NCBI GenBank assembly: GCA_020050375.1
Contig: JAGVKR010000119.1
Coordinates: 1 to 9,745 of the forward strand
Length of the DNA stretch: 9,745 nucleotides
DNA from: Planctomycetales bacterium
GTDB lineage: Bacteria; Planctomycetota; Planctomycetia; Planctomycetales; Planctomycetaceae
Direction of reading: 5' to 3'
How positions within the stretch are numbered: position 1 is the stretch's first letter; each line of letters starts with the position of its first letter. The position numbers were made by a program, and so were the translations under genes. This document shows positions 1-6,507 of this stretch, piece by piece. The notes beneath the pieces are model-generated. The model made no database searches. It was not told the origin of the DNA and was given only the letters and a program-made list of their open reading frames with translations.

Positions 1-1585
1 GATTGACGGCGAACGTCCACCACGGTGGCATCGCCGAGGCGTACAGCGGCGAACCTACCGCCGGCATGACGAGCGCCCCCACCGACTCGATCGCCGGAAT
101 CAGGTACGTGGGGGTCAGCAGCAGCAAATGCCGCACGAGGCCGTCCGGCCTGTGTCCCAGCAGATCGGTGCAGATTCGCCCGACCACAACCGGGATCATG
201 AGCCACGCTCCGATCAGCGCGATGCCGGTCAGCACGGCTTTGATCTGCGAACGAACTTTCAGCCCGATCCACAAGGCGAACCAGGCGATGAGCGGCAGGT
301 AGATCGCCAACACGATCAGCTCCAATGGCAGGTAAATCCATACGAACGTGGATCCCTGATTCCACCAGGTTTCGAACAGAAACACCGTGAGGAAAGGGAC
401 CAGCAAGACGCCGATCAGGCGCCGGACCCCTTTCAGCTTCTGCAGGAACAGCTCGCGGCCCGTGAGTGGCGTCGTCAAAAGCACGTCGAGCGTCTGCCGC
501 GACCGCTCCGACGAAATTACGCTCGCGGCATGAACGACGATCATCGCCGTCGCCAGTCCCCAGAGAATGAAGAGAAACGCCGAGATGGGGCCGAGGCTGG
601 CTCCCCCCGGCACGTTCAGCCGCAGAATCTGGCAGATGAACAAGAGGGGCAATTCGATCGCGACGAGCACGCGAAACAGATACCGAAACGTCCCCAGTGA
701 TTTCTTGGCGGTTTCGCGCCAGGCGACCGGCTCATCTTTCGGAAGCGGGTCGCCGTCGCGCACGAGGATCACTCCGCCGGTCACCCGATTCATGTTGTTG
801 AACCAGCCGTCGAGCCGTTTGAACACTCCCAGCAGCGCATTCCTCGGGGGAACGAAGGCCCGGTTCTCGACCTGCGTCCAGGCGGCGACCAGAAATCCGC
901 CGGTGAGCATCACCAGCATGAAGCAGCAGGCGACCGTCTCTCGAAACGGAAACTCTTCGGCAAGCTCAAACAGACGCGGGCCCCATCCCAGCGGAAACAC
1001 AAAGAACAACACGAGAAAGATCAGGAAGTTGGCGACGAACGCTTCGACCGTTGTCGGAAAATACGCCGAGCAGGCAATCGAGAGGGCCCCCACCTGCACG
1101 CAGGTGAGAACCAACAGCAGCGTCCCCGACCAGAGATAATCGGGCGTGACGCCGCCGAAGCTGTATGCCACGGCCATCAGCGGAAACGAAAGGAGCACGA
1201 ACGTGAGCATGGGGACGATCCGCCCCAGCGCCTTCTGCAGGACGATCTGCCAGGGCCTGAGCGCGGTGATCAGAAGCAGTCCCAGCGTGTTCCGTTCTTT
1301 TTCGATCGTGAGCGCGCCGCAACTGATCGCTGGCAGAACCAGGTAAATGCACCAGAACTGAAACGTCACCAGCCGCTCGAACATGAATCGGCCACGTCCG
1401 AGGCTGCCGGTCGAGCCGTCGTCCTCCGAAAGAAAATTGCCGTAGAACAACGTGCAGGCGGCGAAAAACAGTGTCGCCGCGTAAAGAAAGCGAATGATGT
1501 ACGTGCGCGGCCTTGAAGACTGCTCGTTCAATTCCTTGATGAGCAGAGGAAGTTCCCAGGCGGACCGCCAGCGGAGCGAAGCCAT
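1..1585 (-). CDS. ABC-2 type transporter permease with two permease modules (C-terminus outside window)
   Basis: Integral inner-membrane permease of an ABC transporter; substrate unknown. The frame stays open from the ATG at 1585 to the window edge, giving 528 codons without a stop, so the C-terminus is missing. The N-terminus reads like a permease (WELPLLIKELNEQ, then a first helix at about residues 29-47). Two copies of the ABC-2 cytoplasmic signature are visible: EKERNTLGLLLITAL at residues 95-109 and SERSRQTLDVLLTTPL at 359-374. Each lies after a hydrophobic helix and is followed by an LQK motif. This suggests two permease half-modules in one chain, separated by a soluble stretch at about 238-300. 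Further hydrophobic segments lie near 124-141, 154-172, 185-200, 217-235, 303-320, 335-352, and in the last 130 residues. The start is supported by GGAGAGGGGG four bases upstream and by the abutting stop of the upstream gene (TAA then ATG), indicating translational coupling. No ATP-binding subunit is visible in the window. Confidence 0.88.
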   Translation of the reverse strand, partial: MASLRWRSAWELPLLIKELNEQSSRPRTYIIRFLYAATLFFAACTLFYGNFLSEDDGSTGSLGRGRFMFERLVTFQFWCIYLVLPAISCGALTIEKERNTLGLLLITALRPWQIVLQKALGRIVPMLTFVLLSFPLMAVAYSFGGVTPDYLWSGTLLLVLTCVQVGALSIACSAYFPTTVEAFVANFLIFLVLFFVFPLGWGPRLFELAEEFPFRETVACCFMLVMLTGGFLVAAWTQVENRAFVPPRNALLGVFKRLDGWFNNMNRVTGGVILVRDGDPLPKDEPVAWRETAKKSLGTFRYLFRVLVAIELPLLFICQILRLNVPGGASLGPISAFLFILWGLATAMIVVHAASVISSERSRQTLDVLLTTPLTGRELFLQKLKGVRRLIGVLLVPFLTVFLFETWWNQGSTFVWIYLPLELIVLAIYLPLIAWFALWIGLKVRSQIKAVLTGIALIGAWLMIPVVVGRICTDLLGHRPDGLVRHLLLLTPTYLIPAIESVGALVMPAVGSPLYASAMPPWWTFAVN

Positions 1586-3724
1586 TTAGCCCCCTCTCCG
1601 ATAAAGCTTGCGGAAGACCACCTGATCGTCGCCGCGCGGGACGATGACGACGAGCAGCCATTGCTCGTCGTCGGTGGGGTCGACGAGCGCCAGGTCTTCG
1701 AACCCATCTCCCCCCGTCGGGGCAATCTGCGAAACGATCGAGAACATTCCGTGTTGCGGTCCAATGCAGGCGCGCCTGACGAGGTCGGCCAACGGATCGG
1801 GACGCCCGTCGATGTTAATCCCCGGAAGGGCGCGGACGGTCGGAACTTTGCGGAAAGTGCCCGCAACCGTCTTGACGACCACAAACGAATCTTCTTCGGA
1901 AACGTTGATCGGCGCGGACGCGAACTCCTTTTCCTCCGCCGCCAGGTCGAGTATTTGCGGACCGTGAAACAGCAGGACCCGTGCCTGGGGCTCCACCGCT
2001 TGAATCGCTTCCCGTAACTCACGGCGGCCGTCGCGGATTTCCCAGACCAGAGACGCCAGACCGTCCCAGTTCAACTCGGGGACGGCGATCGAACCGCCGA
2101 ACGAAGTCTGGCGACTGACGAGTGGCGACCACTGTCGCATTTGCTGAAGGACAACGTAATCGGCCGGCAGTTTGCCGACGTACTCCGGGAGATCGGCGGT
2201 CAGGCCGAACTGCGGAGAGAGCTCATCATCGGGCAGGCCGTTCAACCCGGAATACGCACCGCGCGTTCGTAAGATAGCAGGCCGCGTGAGGTTGTCGTCG
2301 ATCCCCACATACAGCTCGTCCTGAAAGTGCGACTCCATCGTTTTTTGGGTAGCGGTGAACAGCAATTCGTACCGGCTGGTTTTGACCGGGCGATTTCCGG
2401 CGCCGAGATCGGCAAACACCAGCGAGCGGCGAAAGTCAGCCTTCCCCATCACCCGACCGGTGATGTGAACCGTGCCGACTGTGAACGCCAGCGACGTCGC
2501 TGTGAGCGAAATCCATGTGAGGCGTCGGGCGCGGAACGCTCCCAGCAGAAAGTAATCTCCGGGCGCGATCAGCAGCAGGAAGACGACGAGAATTGAGACG
2601 ACAACCCAGAACGGAAGCCCCTGCACTTTCTCGGGAATCAATAGCGCGCGGAGCGGCGACTCCAGAGGAAGCTCGTGCGGAGCGAAAAGCCGCGGGCGCT
2701 CCAGTTCGTCCATCGACAGTCCGCGCGGGAGAAAGAAATCCCATTTGCCCGACGAACGAACCGTGGCCTTCTGATTCTCGCGAATCTTCCAGACGAACAT
2801 CGCAATCTCGACCCATTCGGCCGTCGAAAAATCTTCGTCGGGATTACGGGGCTGGTGAAGGACAACGCTCCGCCCGAGCCCGGAATAATAGCGGGCGACC
2901 GGTGTCGTCAGCGCCTTGGATGCAGGATCGATTCGTCCCCGCTCGTCGAGGACATAAGAAGGGTCTTCCGAACCAGCCGAGGCCAGTCGATTCAGTATTG
3001 CCAGGTGACCCGGCTTGAGCACACCGGCCGGACGAACGACGACGCTGCCGCCCGCCTCCACCCACTCGGCCAGGGCCGACAATTGGCTGTCGCGCAGTTG
3101 GGTGAAGCCGCCCCCTTCGAGCAGCACGACATCGAACGACGCGTACGCCGCGCTCGTTGAGGGAAACGACGCCGGGCTCATGACCGAGGGGCTAGTCAGG
3201 ATGTCGGTCAGGTCTCCCTGGATCGAGTTGAATCGCTCAGGCGAGAGCGCCATCTCGATCGAAAAGCGATCGTGATGAGTGGATTCTTCTTCCGGGCGCG
3301 AAATCGCCAGCACGAACCAGCGTTTCCACTGCGGGGGAACGACCAGATCGTGCTCTTCGAGGTTGAATGTATGACGATTGCCGATGAAACGGGCCACCGC
3401 CGTCACCGGAGTCTGATCGTTGTGCAGCGCGATCGGCGGAATCACGATTCGGAATCGATGTCCGTCCGGCCCGACCACCAGCGGATGGCTTCGATACTTC
3501 TGGATCAGCCGGCGACCGAGGTAGATCGACAGTTCGAGCTCGCCCTCGAGGAGCGATTCGACGTGATTGGTCAGCGTCAGCTCCAGCGTCTGCGGCGCTT
3601 GTGACCGGGGCCGACCTGCCGGCAACTGGATCAACAACTTCAGCGGCAGCGCCTCGGCCGCTGAAACCGGTCCTGCGAACGAGATCACTTCCGCCGCCAG
3701 CAACAGCAGGATCGCCAGACGCAT
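1586..3724 (-). CDS. Signal-peptide membrane protein partnering the ABC-2 permease (GldG-like in architecture)
   Basis: A 712-residue protein of no precisely named family. Residues 1-24 form a signal peptide with a hydrophobic core (LAILLLLA) and an Ala-rich end (VSAAEA). Residues about 25-145 look like beta-rich extracytoplasmic sequence. Residues about 197-290 resemble a glutamine-amidotransferase-like (ThuA/GldG-type) fold: FDVVLLEGGGF, then LAEWVEAGGSVVVRPAG, with no obvious catalytic Cys-His. Two membrane helices follow at about 370-388 and 403-420, with PGDYFLLGAFRARRLTW between them, a loop typical of membrane proteins adjacent to ABC permeases. The C-terminal ~290 residues would return outside the membrane. 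The gene abuts the permease start, so a role as accessory or periplasmic subunit of that transporter is likely; this is inference from context. The start is supported by the signal peptide; only a weak GAG lies eight bases upstream. Confidence 0.85.
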   Translation of the reverse strand: MRLAILLLLAAEVISFAGPVSAAEALPLKLLIQLPAGRPRSQAPQTLELTLTNHVESLLEGELELSIYLGRRLIQKYRSHPLVVGPDGHRFRIVIPPIALHNDQTPVTAVARFIGNRHTFNLEEHDLVVPPQWKRWFVLAISRPEEESTHHDRFSIEMALSPERFNSIQGDLTDILTSPSVMSPASFPSTSAAYASFDVVLLEGGGFTQLRDSQLSALAEWVEAGGSVVVRPAGVLKPGHLAILNRLASAGSEDPSYVLDERGRIDPASKALTTPVARYYSGLGRSVVLHQPRNPDEDFSTAEWVEIAMFVWKIRENQKATVRSSGKWDFFLPRGLSMDELERPRLFAPHELPLESPLRALLIPEKVQGLPFWVVVSILVVFLLLIAPGDYFLLGAFRARRLTWISLTATSLAFTVGTVHITGRVMGKADFRRSLVFADLGAGNRPVKTSRYELLFTATQKTMESHFQDELYVGIDDNLTRPAILRTRGAYSGLNGLPDDELSPQFGLTADLPEYVGKLPADYVVLQQMRQWSPLVSRQTSFGGSIAVPELNWDGLASLVWEIRDGRRELREAIQAVEPQARVLLFHGPQILDLAAEEKEFASAPINVSEEDSFVVVKTVAGTFRKVPTVRALPGINIDGRPDPLADLVRRACIGPQHGMFSIVSQIAPTGGDGFEDLALVDPTDDEQWLLVVIVPRGDDQVVFRKLYRRGG
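1590..1599 (-). promoter_or_regulatory. Ribosome binding site of the ABC-2 permease
   Basis: On the minus strand GGAGAGGGGG lies four bases before the ATG at 1585, inside the last codons of the upstream gene. It is a strong purine-rich Shine-Dalgarno-like sequence. It fixes the permease start immediately after the upstream TAA, so the two genes are probably translated from one mRNA. Confidence 0.6.
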
Positions 3725-3942
3725 CGTGATGGCTCGAGATGTGACACATTGATGAGCTTGCCGGAATCTTCCAAGTCCATGCTACCTCCCGCGGCTCTCA
3801 GCCACAACGGCGGAAGAAGCGCGACAGAGATCCAGAGGTCCGAGCCACAGAACGACACACAGAGCGTGCGACCACAGTCCATTCTGTCGTTCTGACCTCT
3901 GCCGTTCTGCAGTGCTGTTCCCTGATTCCTGTCGCCTCTTCG
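3725..3942. other. Non-coding gap with stem-loop and repeated CAGAACGRCA motif
   Basis: This 218-base gap separates two minus-strand genes. Short open frames exist on both strands, but none has a plausible start site or protein-like composition. The region holds the stem-loop at 3833-3901 and three copies of CAGAACGRCA (plus strand at 3848-3857; minus strand at 3885-3894 and 3901-3910). It also holds a 19-base segment at 3912-3930 that nearly matches 8292-8310 in inverted orientation. No convincing promoter for the downstream minus-strand gene was found. Confidence 0.6.
3833..3901. repeat. Imperfect inverted repeat / stem-loop
   Basis: The inner arms CAGAACGACA (3848-3857) and TGTCGTTCTG (3885-3894) pair perfectly over 10 bases. 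The outer arms CAGAGGT (3833-3839) and ACCTCTG (3895-3901) add seven more pairs, with an eight-base bulge on the left side only (3840-3847) and a 27-base loop. There is no T-run immediately after either arm, so it is not a classic intrinsic terminator, although it lies downstream of the small membrane protein gene and upstream of the 712-residue protein gene. It may be one copy of a dispersed intergenic repeat or an mRNA processing or stability element. Confidence 0.6.
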
Positions 3943-4323
3943 TCACATCAATGAGTAAGCGATCATCCCGCAGACGACGAACATCATCAGGATTCCCGCC
4001 ATCAGCAACGTGTCGACCACCAGGCGGAGCCGGCGATAATGACTGCGAAAACGATGGTGGAGCGCCCAGTAGCTCATGATGCAGGCGGAGAGAAACAGCA
4101 GCGCATTGAACACGAGGCTTTCATCACAGAGCGTCTCCATTTGCTTGAGATGCTCCACCACCTGAATCAGCCCGATGGTGGTGAGGCACACGCCGACCAT
4201 GCCCGCCGAAACGGAGAAAGCCGTCAGCATGTGTGTGTGCTCTTCCTCGGGCGAGGGGAACGATCGGGCAGCGCCGGGACGGGATTCGAGGTTCATGGCT
4301 TTGATCAGGACGGGAGGGATCAT
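3943..4323 (-). CDS. Small three-helix membrane protein of unknown function
   Basis: A protein of 126 residues, or 95 if translation begins at the internal ATG at 4230. Three hydrophobic segments are clear: about residues 33-55 (starting MLTAFSVSAGMVGVCLTTIG), 70-88 (VFNALLFLSACIMSYWAL) and 102-125 (VDTLLMAGILMMFVVCGMIA). A basic stretch at 90-100 (HRFRSHYRRLR) before the third helix suggests a cytoplasmic loop. I have an impression of a family of ~95-residue hypothetical proteins starting MLTAFS in several phyla; no function is known to me. Start choice is uncertain. AGGAAG about 11 bases before the ATG at 4230 favours the short form, whereas the G/C-rich third codon positions upstream favour coding from 4323 (or the ATG at 4296). 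The gene is divergent from the Gfo/Idh gene at 4624 and has no obvious partner. Confidence 0.72.
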   Translation of the reverse strand: MIPPVLIKAMNLESRPGAARSFPSPEEEHTHMLTAFSVSAGMVGVCLTTIGLIQVVEHLKQMETLCDESLVFNALLFLSACIMSYWALHHRFRSHYRRLRLVVDTLLMAGILMMFVVCGMIAYSLM

Positions 4324-4543
4324 GGCGTTCGTCGCGGACCGGCATTCACCGCGAGCATTAGGCGTTCAACCGGCGATCCGGAAACCGCATCGACAGCATT
4401 CCGTACAGGATTCAGCCTGTTCTGTCGAGTGGAAGATCGCCCGAAGTCACTCGTTGGGGCGAGCCGGTGCTATCCAGCGCATTGAAAGGCATTGCTGCTG
4501 CTGGGAACGCAGAAGAAGCTGCTGACATGTGCTGGCGATAGCA

Positions 4544-4572
4544 TTGCATTTTCGCGCGAGCCGATTCATAGT
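4544..4572 (+). promoter_or_regulatory. Weak candidate promoter for the GH109-like gene
   Basis: TTGCAT (4544-4549) and CATAGT (4567-4572) are separated by 17 bases and resemble sigma-70 -35 and -10 boxes (three and four matches of six). Transcription would start near 4580, about 45 bases before the ATG at 4624. The match is modest, and planctomycete promoters are poorly defined, so this is only a candidate. Confidence 0.22.
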
Positions 4573-4610
4573 CGTCCGGAAGCAGCCGAATCGTCGTTAA
4601 ACCATGTTCC

Positions 4611-4615
4611 AGGAG
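4611..4615 (+). promoter_or_regulatory. Ribosome binding site deciding the start at 4624
   Basis: AGGAG lies eight bases before ATG 4624. It selects this start over the upstream in-frame ATG at 4492, because the protein then begins MGREKVNVAIVGLGFG, placing the nucleotide-binding glycine motif at residues 12-16 as usual for this fold. Confidence 0.75.
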
Positions 4616-4623
4616 ATGTCGAA

Positions 4624-5745
4624 ATGGGGCGGGAGAAGGTCAACGTCGCCATCGTGGGATTGGGATTCGGAGCGGAGTTCATCCCGATTTACCAGCAGCA
4701 TCCGCAGGCCGAGATGTATGCCATCTGCCAGCGCAACCCCGACAAGCTGAAGCAGACGGGAGACCAGTTCGGCATCAAGACCCGTTACACGAACTACGCC
4801 GACGTTCTTGCCGACAAGAACGTCGATTTCGTCCACATCAATTCGCCGATTCCCGATCACGCGCCGATGTCGATCGCCGCGCTAAAGGCGGGCAAGCACG
4901 TGCTATGTACCGTTCCGATGGCGACGACGATCGAAGAATGCCAGCAGATCGTCGAGCTGGTCAAGACGACCGGCCTCACCTACATGATGGCCGAGACGGT
5001 CGTTTACTCGCGCGAGTTCCTGTTCATCAAGGAGCTGTACACCAAAGGCGATCTCGGGAAGATTCAATACATGGCCGCCTCGCATCCGCAGGACATGGAT
5101 GGCTGGCCCGACTACTGGGAGCGGATGATTCCCATGCACTATGCGACGCACGTCGTCAGCCCGGTGCTGGGACTGGTCAACGGCCGGGCCGACTACGTGA
5201 GCTGCTTCGGCTCGGGGTCTGTCCGCGACGACATCCAGAAGAAATCGGGCAACAAATTCGCCGTCGAGTCGTGCCACATCAAGATCAAGGACTCCGACAT
5301 CGCCGCGCATATCTGGCGGTTCCTGTATGACACGGCCCGCCAGTATCGGGAAAGCTTCGACGTCTACGGCACGAAGCGGAGCTTCGAATGGACGCTTGTC
5401 GAGCACGAAGAGCACATCCTGCACACGGCAAAGAAGCCCGAGCCGGAGATCCCTTCGCGGGTGAAGGTCCCCGACTATGCCCACCTGCTCCCTGAGCCGA
5501 TCCGCCGCTTCACGCAACCGGCCGAGATCCACGACTCCCAGCACCTGTCGTTCATCCAGGGGGGCGGGCACGGCGGCTCGCATCCGCACCTCGTGAACGA
5601 ATTTGTGAGCGCCCTGATCCAGAAACGCGACCCGTGGCCCAACGCCCCGACCAGCGCCAACTGGACCTGCGTCGGGATCTGCGCCCACCAATCGGCCCTC
5701 AAGGGAGGCGAGATCGTCAAGCTGCCGGCGTTTACGCTGGGGTGA
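4624..5745 (+). CDS. Gfo/Idh/MocA-fold NAD-dependent protein with GH109-like active-site motifs
   Basis: A 373-residue cytoplasmic protein with no signal peptide. The N-terminal Rossmann fold is shown by VNVAIVGLGFGAEF (residues 6-19), with the glycine motif at 12-16, and by SPIPDH (74-79). Ordinary Gfo/Idh/MocA dehydrogenases carry an EKP motif with a catalytic lysine; here the position reads TVP (residues 96-98, Val97 at 4912-4914). The usual D-x-x-x-H motif is replaced by HYATH (172-176). From memory, the NAD-dependent glycoside hydrolases of family GH109 have EVP and Y-P-T-H at these places, plus M-M-x-E-N and a His-Gly-Gly near the C-terminus; the corresponding sequences here are MMAETVVYSRE (121-131) and GGGHGGSHPH (313-322). 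GH109 enzymes cleave alpha-N-acetylgalactosaminides by an NAD-assisted oxidation-elimination route, but substrate here cannot be read from sequence. The protein is shorter than typical GH109 enzymes, which usually carry an export signal. The gene appears monocistronic. A plain sugar dehydrogenase with divergent residues remains possible. Confidence 0.85.
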   Translation: MGREKVNVAIVGLGFGAEFIPIYQQHPQAEMYAICQRNPDKLKQTGDQFGIKTRYTNYADVLADKNVDFVHINSPIPDHAPMSIAALKAGKHVLCTVPMATTIEECQQIVELVKTTGLTYMMAETVVYSREFLFIKELYTKGDLGKIQYMAASHPQDMDGWPDYWERMIPMHYATHVVSPVLGLVNGRADYVSCFGSGSVRDDIQKKSGNKFAVESCHIKIKDSDIAAHIWRFLYDTARQYRESFDVYGTKRSFEWTLVEHEEHILHTAKKPEPEIPSRVKVPDYAHLLPEPIRRFTQPAEIHDSQHLSFIQGGGHGGSHPHLVNEFVSALIQKRDPWPNAPTSANWTCVGICAHQSALKGGEIVKLPAFTLG

Positions 5746-5781
5746 AGGGCAAAACAGCGATGCCCGATTCATCCCCGCCCC

Positions 5782-5868
5782 GCGAGCGGCCGGGGTTAGT
5801 CCCCGCCGAATATCCGCCGAGTTTTCGCGACAACGCCCAACACCGCCGGGATCAACCCGGCGGCTCGC
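5782..5868. repeat. Composite inverted palindromic repeat (REP/BIME-like)
   Basis: Two related palindromes face each other. The left copy (5782-5808) begins GCGAGC and contains CGGGG-TTAGT-CCCCG. The right copy (5843-5868), read on the minus strand, begins GCGAGC and contains CCGCCGGG-TTGAT-CCCGGCGG, a perfect eight-base stem with a five-base loop. About 34 bases lie between them. The layout resembles bacterial interspersed mosaic elements. It sits between two convergent genes, where it could stop or protect transcripts from both sides, and it overlaps the last codons of the MOSC gene. I have an impression that similar GCGAGC-palindromes recur in planctomycete genomes; this needs a search. 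Confidence 0.7.
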
Positions 5869-6484
5869 TGGTCGATCCTTGATTGGCCGGGATTCTCGAC
5901 GACGGTCGTGCGAGCACCTGCACTGGATCGCCGACCGCCACTTCACCTGGCTCGATCACCCGCAGGTAAATGCCGCGCAGATTTCGATGCCGCAGCTCCG
6001 GCATCGAGACGAAACGCAGCGCGTCGTCACCAAACCTTGCGCGGAACTTGCGGCACCCGTTGTGCGGCTGCGGTGTGACTTCCATCATCGCCTCGCCGAC
6101 ACGCAACCGGCTGCCGGCAGGGAGATTCTCCACCGAAAGGTCGAGCTCCAGGTAAAGATTGTCTCCCGAGAGCTCCAGCGGTTGCCCGTTGGCGATCAGT
6201 TCGGCAACATCGAGCTGCATCACGGCAAGCTGTGCGTCGGGCAGCGGCTCCGCTTGACGGCCCCAGGCATCTCCCGGCAGGCCGGACTCGGGCGTCATCG
6301 CCACTCGATCCAGTAGCACCCGAAGTCCACCGTCGACCCGCCTGACAATGAGCGCGACGCGGCCCGTGCCGGTCGGCGCATCCGGTTGGTTCGCGAGCGA
6401 AAGCTCCAGGCAATCCAGCGTTCGGAACAGCGCCGGATCGCCGACGGAGTCAGAATTGATTGTCAGATTCGCGGCGTTCCTCAT
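5852..6484 (-). CDS. MOSC domain-containing protein
   Basis: A 210-residue soluble protein. MOSC domains, first seen in molybdenum cofactor sulfurases, are thought to bind sulfur or molybdopterin-linked groups through a conserved cysteine. Seen here: a beta-rich body with PLELSGDNLYLELDLSVENL (102-121), LPAGSRLRVGEAMMEVTPQP (121-140), the conserved-cysteine segment HNGCRKFRARFG (141-152, Cys144), then RHRNLRGIYLRVIEPGEVAVGDPV (165-188), all in the order normal for the family. The start ATG at 6484 has AAGGAAG five bases upstream. The upstream CBS gene ends 23 bases away on the same strand, so the two are probably co-transcribed. The last six residues (TSEPPG) and the TGA are contributed by the palindromic repeat at 5843-5868, so the C-terminal tail after about residue 195 is likely unstructured and variable among relatives. 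The substrate is unknown. Confidence 0.85.
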   Translation of the reverse strand: MRNAANLTINSDSVGDPALFRTLDCLELSLANQPDAPTGTGRVALIVRRVDGGLRVLLDRVAMTPESGLPGDAWGRQAEPLPDAQLAVMQLDVAELIANGQPLELSGDNLYLELDLSVENLPAGSRLRVGEAMMEVTPQPHNGCRKFRARFGDDALRFVSMPELRHRNLRGIYLRVIEPGEVAVGDPVQVLARPSSRIPANQGSTSEPPG

Positions 6485-6489
6485 CTGCG

Positions 6490-6496
6490 CTTCCTT
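6490..6496 (-). promoter_or_regulatory. Ribosome binding site of the MOSC gene
   Basis: AAGGAAG on the minus strand, five bases before the ATG at 6484, within the 23-base gap after the CBS gene stop. Having its own strong site suggests that the MOSC gene is translated independently even if co-transcribed. Confidence 0.65.
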
Positions 6497-6507
6497 GATG
6501 CCTAAAG

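Larger units (their letters stand above)
4324..4623. other. Divergent intergenic region
   Basis: About 300 bases between the small membrane protein (minus) and the GH109-like gene (plus). An open frame continuous with the plus-strand gene extends back to 4492, but its predicted residues do not resemble the start of a Rossmann protein, and the ribosome site at 4611 places the start at 4624. A nested inverted repeat lies at 4391-4427: CGACAG/CTGTCG as outer arms and ACAGG/CCTGT as inner arms around ATTCAG. A weak promoter-like pair lies at 4544-4572. Nothing else was recognised. Confidence 0.5.

Noticed and set aside
128..1139. Plus-strand frames of about 190 codons opposite the permease
   Set aside because: The compositions are rich in Arg, Gln, Ser and Thr, there are no ribosome sites or motifs, and the opposite strand is clearly coding.
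966..1661. A 231-codon minus-strand frame overlapping the permease start
   Set aside because: It is Arg/His/Ala-rich without hydrophobic segments. The overlapping frame from 1585 gives a textbook ABC-2 permease, so this one is a shadow.
3685..3882. A 65-codon minus-strand frame with a hydrophobic middle
   Set aside because: It runs through the stem-loop region into the start of the 712-residue gene, has no ribosome site, and its Cys/Trp-rich composition is typical of translated intergenic repeats.
4492..4623. A 44-residue N-terminal extension of the GH109-like protein
   Set aside because: AGGAG at 4611 and the position of the Rossmann glycine motif support ATG 4624; the extension does not look like a signal peptide.
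4903..5946. A 347-codon open frame on the minus strand antisense to the gene at 4624
   Set aside because: Its predicted protein is rich in Arg/Asp/Val without recognisable motifs and mirrors the high G/C third positions of the plus-strand gene. It also overlaps the repeat at 5782-5868 and the MOSC gene end. It is a shadow of the plus-strand gene.
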